DNA of 64,000 bases from Catonia carolina (Eukaryota > Arthropoda > Insecta > Hemiptera > Achilidae): the NCBI GenBank assembly GCA_035578175.1, contig JAQMRL010000001.1, positions 49,127,553 to 49,191,552 on the forward strand, written 5' to 3'. The notes beneath the pieces were generated by a model. That model ran no database searches, had not been told where the DNA came from, and was given only the letters and a program-made list of their open reading frames with translations. The position numbers and the translations under genes are program-made. Positions 10,768 through 21,162 of the stretch are shown piece by piece; position 1 is the stretch's first letter, and each line of letters starts with the position of its first letter.

Positions 10768-11167
10768 AGACTTAACAGACAGGTGGAGTGTCAATTTATT
10801 TACACTCAATCTGTCCGTTGCAGGGCTAAAATAAATAGTTCTGTTTCTTATCACATGGTCAGCCAATTAAATGACTGAATCATTTAAGAACAGAAGAGGT
10901 AGAGGTGCAAAAGACACTAATCAGAGTTGTCTCCTCTGAAAGAAATGAATTTCATTAAACAGCCAGACCCTGTGGTGAATGAAGTGAAGGTGTCACTTGC
11001 AGAGTGGAAAATCTGTGCTTTTCAGAGGGCCTGGCATGCTGATAAGCGTAATTTTTCACTCAGTGAGTAAGGCAATGGTAAACCACCTCACTCCTTGTTT
11101 TACTTAGTAAAACCTCTAGAGGTTCAAACCAGCCTTTCGGCTGATGACCTAAACAACAAACAACAAC
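10768..11167 (+). mobile_element. Family B SINE-like element
   Basis: Full-length family B copy of about 400 bp. The head is AACAGACAGGTGGAGTG; the middle blocks are AGAACAGAAGAGGTAGAGGT and CAGCCAGACCCTGTGGTG; then GGCCTGGCATGCTGATAAGC, CCTCTAGAGGTTCAAACC, the terminal CAGCCTTTCGGCTG hairpin and a CAA-rich tail. ATAGTC occurs at both edges (10762-10767, 11168-11173), a short possible target duplication. It has no coding capacity. Confidence 0.8.
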
Positions 11168-11382
11168 ATAGTCCTTAAATCACCCATTTAAAATTTTATT
11201 TACGTAGAAATCAAAATTTATAATAAATGTAAAATAAGAAAAATACCCTAATAAAATTTATTATTTTTTGAAATATTACTATTGGGTTGTACTCTCCTGT
11301 AAGTAATTTAAAGTAATTCCATGTTGTGATTTTACTACCTTTAAAGTGGATTCCTCAAATGCACTTTGAGGCTATATACTTT

Positions 11383-11670
11383 GAGAAAAACTCTGATCGG
11401 TAAAGTACGGAAGGAGACTATTGTAAAACTTACCAAAGCCTGGTTCTACCTGTTCTACTGTATGTTTCAGAGTATTGAACCTGACTGCTCAGCAGATATC
11501 AAGAATAGCTTATAGGCCGCTGAGACAAAATTGTTATAACCAGGTGTTTACTTGCAAGCCAACCAACCGGACAACGTGGTGTTGGACGACCTCGGAAGAG
11601 ATGGGCATCCCAACGTCTTCATGAAATTCACTAAGTTTGAAGCTGGCATGACAGAACCTAATCCGTAATG
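11383..11670 (+). pseudogene. RTE-like RT C-terminal relic
   Basis: TLIGKVRKETIVKLTK closely matches TLKGKVRKETIIKFYK of the intact element at 19-22 kb. It is followed by a frameshift, PVLLYVSEY with stops, QRGVGRPRKRWASQ and FEAGMTEPNP, a typical LINE C-terminal ending. Multiple stops make it a fossil. Confidence 0.7.
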
Positions 11671-11679
11671 TTTACGGTT

Positions 11680-12685
11680 ATGATAATTTTATAACTGTTT
11701 TACTAGTTGTAGTCATATTTTGTGAAAATCAAGTAAATGAAAAAGTAAGTTGAAATGACTGTGCTGATTCATGACACAATAAAACTATTATTAACGTAAT
11801 GATTCATAATTATTGTTATTTATAATTGTTATTGTTTATAACAGTTATTATTTACTGTAATTGGGACACGTACGGTTGCAAACAGTTTAATTGAAATAAA
11901 TAAATAAATAATTCTCGTCTTCCTTTTCTCTAAAATAATTTATTTGTATTACATTGTTTACATAAAGTTGACAATAGGATTTTATTTAATAACTAACGAA
12001 TAGAATATACATTTAAAAAATGAAGTATTAAAAATGTAAAAGTTGGCAGCTTACTCAAATTTTGTAAAGAGCAATTTCAATAATTTACGTTTTCACGTGA
12101 AAGGATGTATAAAATTGGAAATTGCGCTGAAACTTTGCCCTGATGTAATTTTACTTAAAACAATTTAGTTATCCTAGTTGAACTAACAGCGGTGTTACTG
12201 GGCGTTATGCCAACGAAATGGGAGAATATTAGTACACGACTTAAAAATAATACAATTCGATAAATAAAATAACAAAAACTAATGTATCCACAGCTTTCTT
12301 TATTTTTCAGCAGCTTGGCCATAAATTTCTATTTCGTTTAATGGATTTCATTTCCTTTAATTCTACCCCAGTTCCATAACTCAACTATACGGAATTAAAT
12401 ATATCGTTTTGCTCACGAACGATTGGGAGTTGCATATTTTAAAATTAAAATAGATGCAATTTATTTATAGTTATTTAATACGATTTATAAACATGTTTGT
12501 GTAATAAAATAGTACTTTTTCCTTAATTTAATATATCACTACTAAAAGCTATGTTTCCGAATCTCTGAACTATAATTGTAATTTAAAATGTGGGGTCAGG
12601 TCAATACCCGAAAAGCTGATTTGATCCCTAGAGTTCTATTTTACTAATACCTTCCATCCTAGATCGAAAAGTACTGAATGTATGA
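11680..12685. other. Anonymous AT-rich spacer
   Basis: I recognise no gene or repeat. There are short AATA/TTAT runs near 11,800-11,910. Confidence 0.45.
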
Positions 12686-12689
12686 AAGG

Positions 12690-13562
12690 TTGCTTCTTTT
12701 TCGTTGAGTGTATTGTCGTATCGGAGGTTGGAAAGCATAACAGCAATTCTTGTTTTTGACACTTTTTATCTAAACAGTTCCATAGAGGAGCAATGAGAGG
12801 TTATCAGTCTCCCAGTATTTATAACCAAGTTCGTGTGCTTCGTCTTCCGACGCTCCTCTCTCCTGCTATTTTTTCTGTATAATCAACTGCAGAAGATGGC
12901 ATTTTTTTCTGCACATAACATATATGCAAAATACTTTTTTCCGTCGTTCTATAGTGTTCAATTCTAGCCCTTTACGTATTTGATGTAAGACTTCCACACT
13001 CACCTTTATCTCTGCCCACGATGTCTTGAATACACGTCGATGTATCTATAATAAAATGGCTTGGATATTGTACATTTTTCATTTCTTAAGGTTCCAAGTC
13101 TTCATTAAAAAAAAAACATAAGGAGAAGATAAATTAATTGTAGCATTTCATGGGTTTATTTCGGAGTTCTATAGTTAAATCCCTGTTGCATAAAAAAATT
13201 ATTTATTTATTATAAAGGCTGCCTTCGCCATTCCTATACGTGGTCCTATTTCCGGTGTTTGATTGTTACTCTCATTTAATTATTTTGCGCAATGTGTGCA
13301 TCTATTTACTCTTTCAATATGAATGTTGTTTTTTATTACGTTAACTACATTCTTCGTAATTATTAGTTTTGGATTCTACAATAAATTTTGTTTTATTTAC
13401 GTTTATGTATAAACCATATGATTTACTAACTGTATTCAGCCGATAAATCATCCTTTGAAGTTCGGAGATGTTATTATCTGTCAGGCTCCTAAAAACCATT
13501 GGTTTACTTTTCCAGTGTGAAATTGACATTTTTATTGCACTCACCACGAGTACCCTCACCAC
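12690..13562 (-). pseudogene. RTE-like non-LTR RT relic, 3' half
   Basis: Reading the minus strand downward gives ELQRMIYRLNTVSKSYGLYI and NVNKTKFIVESKTN (just after the FADD position), then FLCNRDLTIELRNKPMKCY, RARIEHYRTTEKSILHICYV, KIAGERSVGRRSTRTW and a C-terminal patch near 12,700-12,760. The order matches the post-catalytic half of insect endonuclease-reverse transcriptases. Stops and shifts interrupt it repeatedly. The start at 13,562 is only where homology begins to read, and no target duplication is visible. Confidence 0.7.
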
Positions 13563-13700
13563 ATAGGCTAACTATAATGAAATCCATTTAATTTCACATT
13601 AGGTAACTTTAGTACATCAGTTAAACCTCTTCCTCTTTTGTATGTGATCGCTTCAATCTTTCATTCGACGGACCATGAAAGAAAAAAAACAAAACTACAA

Positions 13701-13820
13701 TTTTTTTAATCTATTTAAAGTCACATCAACTGCTTTAGTTATTGGCGAATAATTTTCAAACCCCAGCTGGGAACTACTTTCCGGCTTAGTCTATTGCTCT
13801 AGCTACTGGGTCATGGAAGC
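13701..13820 (-). mobile_element. tRNA-derived SINE with shared tail
   Basis: The minus-strand head reads CAGTAGCTAGAGCAATAGAC (A-box-like) and GGGGTTTGAAAATT (B-box-like), a decayed tRNA-like promoter. The 3' part GCAGTTGATGTGACTTTAAA followed by an A-rich tail is about three-quarters identical to the tail of the SINE at 60.8-61.0 kb, which has a different head. The two therefore look like SINE families sharing a 3' module. Confidence 0.55.
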
Positions 13821-13824
13821 GGCA

Positions 13825-15240
13825 AAAATATTATTTTTAAAACCCTGAAATCAGCAAGTTAATTGGAATTAAATCAACACTTCTCCTGCAACCTTCCCTA
13901 ATGTATTAGCGGTTTTTTACTTTTTCATTGTTAGATTAAATAAAATTTCATTGAGACATAAAATTATTGTTACAAATATATTTATTAATGATAATGTTAA
14001 ACCAATAATGTAGATTTTATAATGTTCGGTTTTTTGTTCTTTCAAGAAAATAAACAACCCCATAAATATGGAACGTTTAAAACTTTTTGTTTTTAGTTAA
14101 ACTTAATTTAGTTATGTCGAAACTAATTTGTTTGGAGTTTACAAAGGAATTCATTTATACGACATACTATCATTCTCTATTAAGTTAGTCATAGGGTAGC
14201 TTATTGTTCTTAAATTGAACGGATTGCAATATACACATATTAGAGATTAAAAAATAAATAAAAAAAGAAGAACAAACATTTAATATGACGAAAGAAAAAA
14301 AGAATATGTCTTACTTTAGCTATTTAATCAGAACTCCGGAAAACAGAATGTTAAGAAAAATCTTAGAAATATTTTGGAAAACATAAAACTAGCATCAGAT
14401 GGATTTCAACACGTAAAATAGAAATGGAAGAACTACAAATTACACTGGACGATTTATAAAATAAAACGGGCAAATTAAAAATTTTAAAAGATAAGCAGAT
14501 TGTATAACAGATAAAAATAAATAAGCGATCAAATGGAAAAGTAGTGATTTTAAACGGAGTAAAAAACTGAGATCTGACTGAATTAAAGTGTGTGCAAATA
14601 AACTCCAAAAGAAACCAAGAAGCAATTTGACTAAAGTGATCCTATGTGAACATAAAATAATAGTATAACATATTTTAAAATCTAGTTATATTTAAACTAT
14701 TTAAGTGCTAGTTATTCAGTAGAAATTTTTGGAGCGGATACAATACTTGTGCGTACCTAAGAAAAAATAACTTTTTTGCAATAAATCATAAATTTGTAGT
14801 GATTTAGAATAAATTAACTAGGTATAAATAAAGCATCAATACGAATGATAAACAATATAAAACTAATAACATGTTACAAATGAGAAAATAAAATTTATTT
14901 ATCTCTTTGCTCGCGTGAAACAGAATTATGGTGACATGTTTTACTTCAGTATGTCAGGAGTAATCTCTAAAAAATTGTTTCAGAGATAACCTACGGTTCA
15001 TATTCTACTTTTTCAAATCTTAAGGGAATCTGAAAATCCGGACAACTCTTTTTTTGAGTGAACTGTAATGTCCGAGATACTATGTGAGCAGAAAGGATTT
15101 GTTCCTTTTGATCATAAAATTTCTGAACGCAATTTTAAAAATTTTATGTGTTCGTTACATCCGATAAAAAATAAAAATTTATTCTTAAAATATATAAGAG
15201 AGTTTATGATTATTAAATTTTGACAAATTAGCATAGATCT
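13825..15240. other. Anonymous AT-rich spacer
   Basis: Overlapping minus-strand short ORFs at 14,363-14,625 have low-complexity hydrophobic translations in different frames and no motif. I see no gene. Confidence 0.45.
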
Positions 15241-15244
15241 AATA

Positions 15245-15503
15245 TTTTTTTTTTGTCATTAGTCTCTAGAGAGGTTTGATGCAGTTCTTCAAGCTGTTCT
15301 ATTTTGCGCAAGTCGTTTCATATCTACGTAAATCTATAACACCCTACATCTTCTATAATTTGCTTCATATATTCTAACCTACGCCTCCTCCTACAATTCA
15401 CTCCCTCAATAATATTACCTTTCATTATTGATAGACCAGTACCTGGATGTCTTAAGATATGCCGCGCTAGCCTATCTCTTCTTCTGGTAAGATGTTTCCA
15501 TAT
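15245..15503 (-). pseudogene. LINE C-terminal fragment (endonuclease-RT type)
   Basis: The minus strand translates to HLTRRRDRLARHILRHPG, GLSIMKGNIIEGVNCRRRRR, LEYMKQIIEDVGCYRF and LRKIEQLEELHQTSLETND. I recognise this as the C-terminus of a common insect endonuclease-reverse transcriptase (RRKRLVGHLLRH.. and RLEYVKQIM.. in relatives). It ends in an A-rich tail on that strand (T run at 15,245-15,256). The only interruptions seen are two stops in the last third. Confidence 0.75.
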
Positions 15504-15509
15504 GTAATA

Positions 15510-16795
15510 TTATAAATTGTTTGAGTCTTAGCCCCAGTTTTCAGAATAAAACTGGGAAATCAATAATGACAAAAATTAGACTCTTTTGTAATTATGAAAA
15601 ATGATATTTCTCTAAGTAGCAGATTAATCGGTTATAGAATTGTTTATGTAAAACGATAGAATCGCAAAACTACTTGTCCTTTCATGATATTCAGATTTTT
15701 AACTTTTCACCATGAAAGAATATTCAAGTACAGTACTACTTAGTAATGAAAAGTACCTCCGGAAGTTATGATTTGCAAAAGCTCTCCTTATTTTACTGCG
15801 GATGTAGTTATAAAATTTGTAAAATTTTATTACTCTTGAAATTAATCCTTTTTCTCTATATTTTGTTCTGCTTAGCAAGATAGACTTTCACGGATGTCTG
15901 CAATTAATATCACATCTTAGTTCATAATATCGTTAGGTTGTGAATTGAATACTTTGAATAACGACATATTGTAGAATAACAATTTAATAGAATGCCAGTG
16001 TTATAGTTTATCTAGGCTGGATACATAACTTTATCCAAGCAGTTAGCGTCTACGTTTTGATGTCTTCAGTAAAATCCTTCAGCTTTATTCGCTTTACAGT
16101 GAAATTCCAACGAGAGAATGCAGTTACTGCACTTTACGACCAGTAAAGCTTGCAAAGAGCTGCGTCATATCTGACCCATCGCGTCTAAGATAAAACTTTT
16201 ATTGCCACGACAGTTTACGTGCAATATCAGAGAAGGAGAGAAACTTGATGTATTTGTAGAACGGGGACGATTGAGAAGTCTGAAACGAAAGAACAGAGGC
16301 CGTATCCTCCTACCATGACATTATAAACGCTGACATTATAAGTCGTTTCATGATTTCAACCGTCTCTCAAGTAATCATAAATATTGTGTTACTTGATCCT
16401 TTTTATTTAGTGTGATGGACGATTGTCAAACCATTTATAACTATTTCCTCATTTTATTATTTCCTAAACTCTAAATTATCATGAACTTTAAAAATCCACT
16501 TACAGTATCTGTTACAATCAGTACACTTTGTTTAAAGTTTCGCTTTAAAACCTCAATTTATCCGTTTTTAATCACTTTCTAATCATTTATCAAATAAAAC
16601 ATCTATTTCTTATCAGCAAAACATTAACAGAAAAATAAATTATTTTAAAAATATCTTATTAATCCATTCCGGAAAGGTAATAAAAAAATACCAAGGAGGT
16701 TTTAGGCCCAGAAGAATAAGAAGTGCAAAAAAATACACAACTTAAAATCCTTTGTTGCAAAACCAAAAAATGAGAGTGGAACCGATTAGACCTAC
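15510..16795. other. Anonymous AT-rich spacer
   Basis: No recognised protein motif or repeat. A moderately less AT-rich patch at 16,020-16,330 has no long ORF. Confidence 0.45.
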
Positions 16796-16799
16796 TCGG

Positions 16800-17285
16800 T
16801 TTGTAGTCTTACAAAAAGCATATGATTAAAAATAGAGAGGATCACTGTTCAAACCACACCGGGAACTAAAAGTGGATAACAAAACAATTAATCTAATCAA
16901 GAGAGAGTCCAATTAACCTAATCACCTAAGAGAGTGACATACAAGGTTAAAGGAGAAGAGGCTTCCAGGTATAACTGGGATGTAAAAACGCAGCGGTGAA
17001 GGACTTACATATTCTGGTATATGCAAATGACATTACTACAATAATTGCAGAAAATGAAAATAATGCAGGAACGAAAATCCCATATTTAAAAGAATGCGCC
17101 AGCAAGATCGGGCTACACTGAGCGTTTTGGATTTGTGTCCGGTTTTTGTAATTTGTGTACCTTATGAAAAAACAGAGTGGTTCACCAACAGTAAAGTCAA
17201 CAATGAAATGACGCTACAGATTGCATCTGGAATAAAAACGTTTTTAATTAGGGTGTTTAATGGAGCTTTGAATAACTGGGCGAGA
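16800..17285 (+). pseudogene. RTE-like RT relic containing a 45-bp filler
   Basis: The plus strand shows KAYD (RT domain 3) near 16,817, LKVDNKTINLIKRE, VTYKVKGEEASRY, LVYANDITTIIAENENNAG (decayed F/YADD) and YLKECASKIGL. The reading is then interrupted by about 45 bp (17,119-17,163) before KTEWFTNSKVNNE continues the expected protein. The filler contains a 31-bp sequence that recurs exactly at 18,026-18,056. The motif order is that of a non-LTR RT with decayed active site and several stops. Confidence 0.65.
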
Positions 17286-17424
17286 TAATGACACTTACAG
17301 TACGTGCTGCAAGTACTTATTTTATAAACAAATTAACTGTTTTTATCTCAGAGTGGTAAATAAAGATACCACAAATAAAACACATAGGGTTTTTTTACTT
17401 TATTTCGTATATTTACAATCTGTT

Positions 17425-17633
17425 CTTCTTCTTCTTTAAGTACCATGCCCGACTATCGGACGTTGGCAATCATATTGGCTACCATCACTTTATTCACTGC
17501 AACTCGGAATAGCTCAGTGGATGTTTTGTGGTACCACTCACGGAGGTTCCGTAGCCAAGACGTCCTTCTTCGTCCCGGTCCTCTCCCTCCGGCAATTTTA
17601 CCCTGTATCACAAGATCAATCAATCTGTTAATC
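17425..17633 (-). pseudogene. 5'-truncated LINE fragment with 10-bp TSD
   Basis: Bounded by acaatctgtt at 17415-17424 and 17634-17643. The minus strand reads LVIQGKIAGGRGPGRRRTSW, LRNLREWYHKTSTELFRVAV and NKVMVANMIANVR, then stops; it ends in a GAA-repeat tail at 17,425-17,438. This is the C-terminus of an endonuclease-RT LINE, uninterrupted over 60 codons, so the insertion is fairly young. Confidence 0.85.
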
Positions 17634-17644
17634 ACAATCTGTTA

Positions 17645-18560
17645 ATAGATAACAATTATCAAATCGTAAGGGTAAGATGTAGACTTAATCACTTGGACAA
17701 TTTCGTTGGAGCTGACACCGCCGCAGCAACTATAGTAGTTTACTTTGGAGAAGGTCTCTAGGCCTCCAAAAAAATTTGGTTTGAATCTTCTTCGCGGATT
17801 TCCTGGTATGAGTCGCGAATGCATCTGTTTTATGAACGGATTTGTGTGTAAAATCGAGTGTGAAATGAAAAGGTCTTTTGATAGGTCCGTGACTTATAGT
17901 AGAAGTATGAGCTTTGAAGTGTGCTGTTGGCTACGTAGTAAGAAAATTATGTCATTGTACAGTTTGTAATATTTTATATTTTATTGCCTAATTATGTTTT
18001 GTAACCGTTTCAGTAAATAAAAAATCGTTTTGGATTTGTGTCCGGTTTTTGTAATTGGGTACCCCACCAACGTCGTCTGTCGAGATGTAAGCCAAGGCAT
18101 CTTACGATATTGCTGTGTGGAATTTAAACAATTAAAAAAAAAAAAATTTAATTTAGCCTATGAAAAACAGCTTAAATTGTAAGAAAAATATTTGACCACT
18201 AAATTCCGGGAAAACGGTGGTACAATAAAAACGACAGAATCCAACAGTTTGTTTGTTTATTAAATTAAATTTCAACTGTAATTTTCCAAAATTTAGCTTC
18301 ATTACATTCGTAATAAATATTTTAAACTGTTCAGATTTTGTAAACTGTATTTTTTTTAAAGGTATCGCCATTTAGCGTTAACTTATTGAGATTAATAACC
18401 TTTCACAAATATATTTATTTTCTGTAAAGAACCGAATGTTGATAAATTCTGTTAATAAAAAGCTAATGAAATGAAAATATGAGCCCATTATTTTATCTAT
18501 TTTTTAATATTTTCAGTTAAGGAAAGAAAAACTAAAATGACAAATGCTAAGATTTATATA
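17645..18560. other. Spacer with a 31-bp repeat shared with 17.1 kb
   Basis: No gene recognised. A 74-codon plus-strand ORF (17,745-17,969) and a 60-codon minus-strand ORF overlap and have no known motif. CGTTTTGGATTTGTGTCCGG plus 11 more bases at 18,026-18,056 is identical to 17,123-17,153. The following GTAAGCCAAGGCATCTTACG block (18,088-18,107) may belong to an unrecognised repeat. Confidence 0.4.
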
Positions 18561-18564
18561 GTTA

Positions 18565-18965
18565 TAGTCCAATCAAATTAACATTTGAGTTAGGAAAAAT
18601 TCGCATAGAGCTGAAAATTGGTATAGACGTTGAATAAGTCATTACCAATGAAATGTCAAAAGTCCCCATCGAGCCTATGTGTGCAAAAAATTCTATTCAA
18701 GGTCAAAGGTCGCAAATTCTGGTTTTTCCCATTTTCCTCTGAAACCGGAAGTATTATCGTAAAAATAGGTTAGACAAAAGTTGTAGATCATACAATTCTC
18801 TACAACAATTGTCTCAATAATTTTTTTCGTACGAATCACCATTAAGTACTCAATTAAGTACTCAAATTAAGTCAAATTAATGAGTAAACTAAGTTCTAGA
18901 GACAGTTAAGGAAGATGATACTAACATCCAAAACAGGCCAATTTCACTTTGTTCCAGAGTTTTAC
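18565..18965. repeat. Repetitive host sequence left of the RTE insertion
   Basis: Together with 22,319 onward this is the sequence into which the RTE-like element inserted. It has the same AGTTGTAGA...TCTCTACAAC hairpin (18,779-18,807) found in family A monomers, so it probably derives from a related repeat. No coding sense is visible. Confidence 0.45.
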
Positions 18966-18977
18966 AGGCTGTAACTT
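18966..18977. repeat. Left target-site duplication of the RTE-like element
   Basis: AGGCTGTAACTT, identical to 22307-22318. Confidence 0.9.
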
Positions 18978-19207
18978 CATCATCATCATCAACTATACGG
19001 CTTAGGCTTTACCCAGCCTGTTCCGTTGCAATGGTAGTTGTTTTCTTCTTTTGTTGCTTTCTTTTGAAATTGTCATTTGTTAAAAGATTGTATATTTTAA
19101 AAGTATACTTTGTAATTTAGTAAAATTCATCATCTAAACCTGCGTCTAGTATACATAAATTATTGCTTCTAATTGGAAAGTTCGAGTCCATTCCGATCGA
19201 TGCGTTC

Positions 19208-20437
19208 CTACAGTTGGTCCTTCCATCGCTTCCTCGGTCTCCCAATTCTTCTTCTTCCTCTCGCTCTATAGCGCCACAAAAACTTGGGTATCCTACTCTC
19301 CTCCATTCTCTCTACATGTTCCCTCCAACTGTTCCTATATTTCCTGATAATGTCGCTAATATTCTCAACATGAAGTTGATTTCTTATTATCTCACTTCTA
19401 ATCCTATCCCTGAGAGTGCAACCCGCAACACTTCTCAGAAAGCGCATCTCTGCTGCCTCGATTCTTCTGTATTGACGAGAGGTCAGTGTCCAAGCTTCGG
19501 CGCCGTACAATAGAACCGGCCTAGCCATTACCTTATAAAATTTAATAATTGTCTCCTTCCTTACTTTCCCTTTTAATGTTCTGCTTATGGTTCCTAATAG
19601 ACGTTGGAATTTATGTATTTTCCAGTCTACATCCTCACTCTCCCCATAAGATAATCTACATCCTAGGTACTGGAACCCTGACACCTGCTCCAATATCTGA
19701 TCAGCCAGAACAATTTTGCTTCTAAGAGGTTCCTCTCCAACAAAACCCCACACCTTCGTCTTTGTTGCCGATATTTCCAAGTTATATTCCTTATAAATTT
19801 TGCTCAGTGAATATACAGCTCGTTGCAAATTATCCTCCGAGTCTGCAAACACTATCTGATCATCTGCAAACAATAGAGTGTCTAGAGGCATACCATCTAC
19901 TAAAAACCTCGTTTCTAATTTGTTTCGCCAGTTGCTTACGGCATCGTCAAGATAAATGTTAAATAATACGGGTGATAAGGGACACCCTTGTCTCACTCCT
20001 TGTGTTATCTCTCTTTTTTCTGCACCAGTTTTACCTCCCACTTTTATCTGTATTTTTGTGTTCTGGTACATACTTTGTATTACTCTGACTAGATGTGTAG
20101 GTATACCCCTTTGTATTAAAATATCCCATAGCTTCCTTCTCTTAACCTGATCAAAAGCCTTCACATAGTCCAGAAAAGCAACATACGTCGGGACGTTGTA
20201 TTCTCTATGCTTCTCTACAATTTGGTTCAAGGCGAAAACACAGTCTGAGCACGACCTTCCCATCCTGAAGCCGTTTTGTTCTTCACCCAGTATCCCCTCC
20301 GCGATAATCTTCAGCCGGTTAGTTATAATCTTTGCATAGACCTTGTAGCCCGTGTTAAGGAGGCTGATGCCTCTATAGTTTCCGCAGTCTTTCCTATTTC
20401 CTTTCTTAAATACTGGTATTACCACAGACTCTCCCAT
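19208..20437 (-). CDS. RTE-like reverse transcriptase, main catalytic part
   Basis: Residue numbers are from the ATG at 20,437. NYRGISLLN (20-28) and NGFRMGRSCSDCV (55-67) are RT domains 1-2; FLDYVKAFD (88-96) carries the first catalytic Asp (D90); GVRQGCPLSPVLFN (147-160) is domain 4; LLFADD (188-193) is the catalytic FADD box; FQYLGC and LLYGAEAWTLT belong to the thumb and C-terminal region; GRRRIGRPRKRW is near the end. The enzyme would copy the element RNA at a nicked target. The ATG is only where the frame opens: the true protein continues upstream in another frame, and the junction (EQW followed by ESVVIPVFKKG) implies one base is missing near 20,434. All catalytic residues are intact. 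Confidence 0.9.
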   Translation of the reverse strand: MGESVVIPVFKKGNRKDCGNYRGISLLNTGYKVYAKIITNRLKIIAEGILGEEQNGFRMGRSCSDCVFALNQIVEKHREYNVPTYVAFLDYVKAFDQVKRRKLWDILIQRGIPTHLVRVIQSMYQNTKIQIKVGGKTGAEKREITQGVRQGCPLSPVLFNIYLDDAVSNWRNKLETRFLVDGMPLDTLLFADDQIVFADSEDNLQRAVYSLSKIYKEYNLEISATKTKVWGFVGEEPLRSKIVLADQILEQVSGFQYLGCRLSYGESEDVDWKIHKFQRLLGTISRTLKGKVRKETIIKFYKVMARPVLLYGAEAWTLTSRQYRRIEAAEMRFLRSVAGCTLRDRIRSEIIRNQLHVENISDIIRKYRNSWREHVERMEESRIPKFLWRYRARGRRRIGRPRKRWKDQL

Positions 20438-21162
20438 TGTTCAGGTATCTGTCCTAGCTTCCAACACCAGTTAAAGAATGACAGCAGTCTCTCTAGGAAA
20501 CTCCGAGAGGCATATTTGATCAGCTCAACATTAATTCCATCTGGCCCCGGAGCCTTCCTATTTCTACTTGCTCTCAATGCTTCCGATATCTCTTCCATAG
20601 AAAGGTCGTCCACATTAGTGTCATTGGGCAAGTTGGTTATATTTTCTTCGCCAGACGTCCATAATTTCTCGAAAAAGTCCAACCATTCTTCTTCTGGTAT
20701 AGGATTTATCGATATATTATCCTTGACCTCTCTGTTTAACCTGTTTAGAAATTTGTAAGCATGCTCCTGTCTACCATGGACGTCATGCTCAATTTGGCTG
20801 ACAGTTCTTTCCCATCCTTCTCTTTTGCGTTTCCGTATTTCTTTTTTAGCGGCCGCCGACCTTCTGTGGTATTCTTCCAGATCCTGTTGCGATCTACTCT
20901 GCAGATATCTCAAGTAAGCCTCTTTTTTAGTTCGAACCAAGCTTGCCAATTCTTCATCCCAAAACGGTATCCCTTTGCGATTAGATCTCTTTTTCCTCTC
21001 ACCTAGAGACTCCGCTGCAGCTCCTCTCATGCAATCCACTAATTGCATCCATTCCCTGTTAATATTTAAATCCATCGGGTATTTATTTATATGTTCGTCT
21101 AATCGGTTTTTGTATAGGTCTCTAATACTTGGTTGGTCCAGAAAATTGACCCTATAAGTCAC
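20419..21162 (-). CDS. RTE-like linker and RT N-terminal part, frame-shifted
   Basis: This middle part lies in a different frame from the flanking pieces. It contains a lysine/arginine-rich linker (KKRSNRKGIPFWDEEL and RTKKEAYLRYLQSRSQQDL) and ends with the RT entry motif RNRKAPGPDGINVELIKYA, then WCWKLGQIPEQW before the shift. The first codon is GTG, not ATG, and simply marks the point where the preceding endonuclease frame breaks, so this is not a separate gene. It has no stop codon internally. Confidence 0.85.
   Translation of the reverse strand: MTYRVNFLDQPSIRDLYKNRLDEHINKYPMDLNINREWMQLVDCMRGAAAESLGERKKRSNRKGIPFWDEELASLVRTKKEAYLRYLQSRSQQDLEEYHRRSAAAKKEIRKRKREGWERTVSQIEHDVHGRQEHAYKFLNRLNREVKDNISINPIPEEEWLDFFEKLWTSGEENITNLPNDTNVDDLSMEEISEALRASRNRKAPGPDGINVELIKYASRSFLERLLSFFNWCWKLGQIPEQWESLW

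Noticed and set aside
17745..17969. 74-codon plus-strand ORF as a small gene
   Set aside because: It overlaps a comparable minus-strand ORF, has no recognisable motif and lies among transposon fragments.
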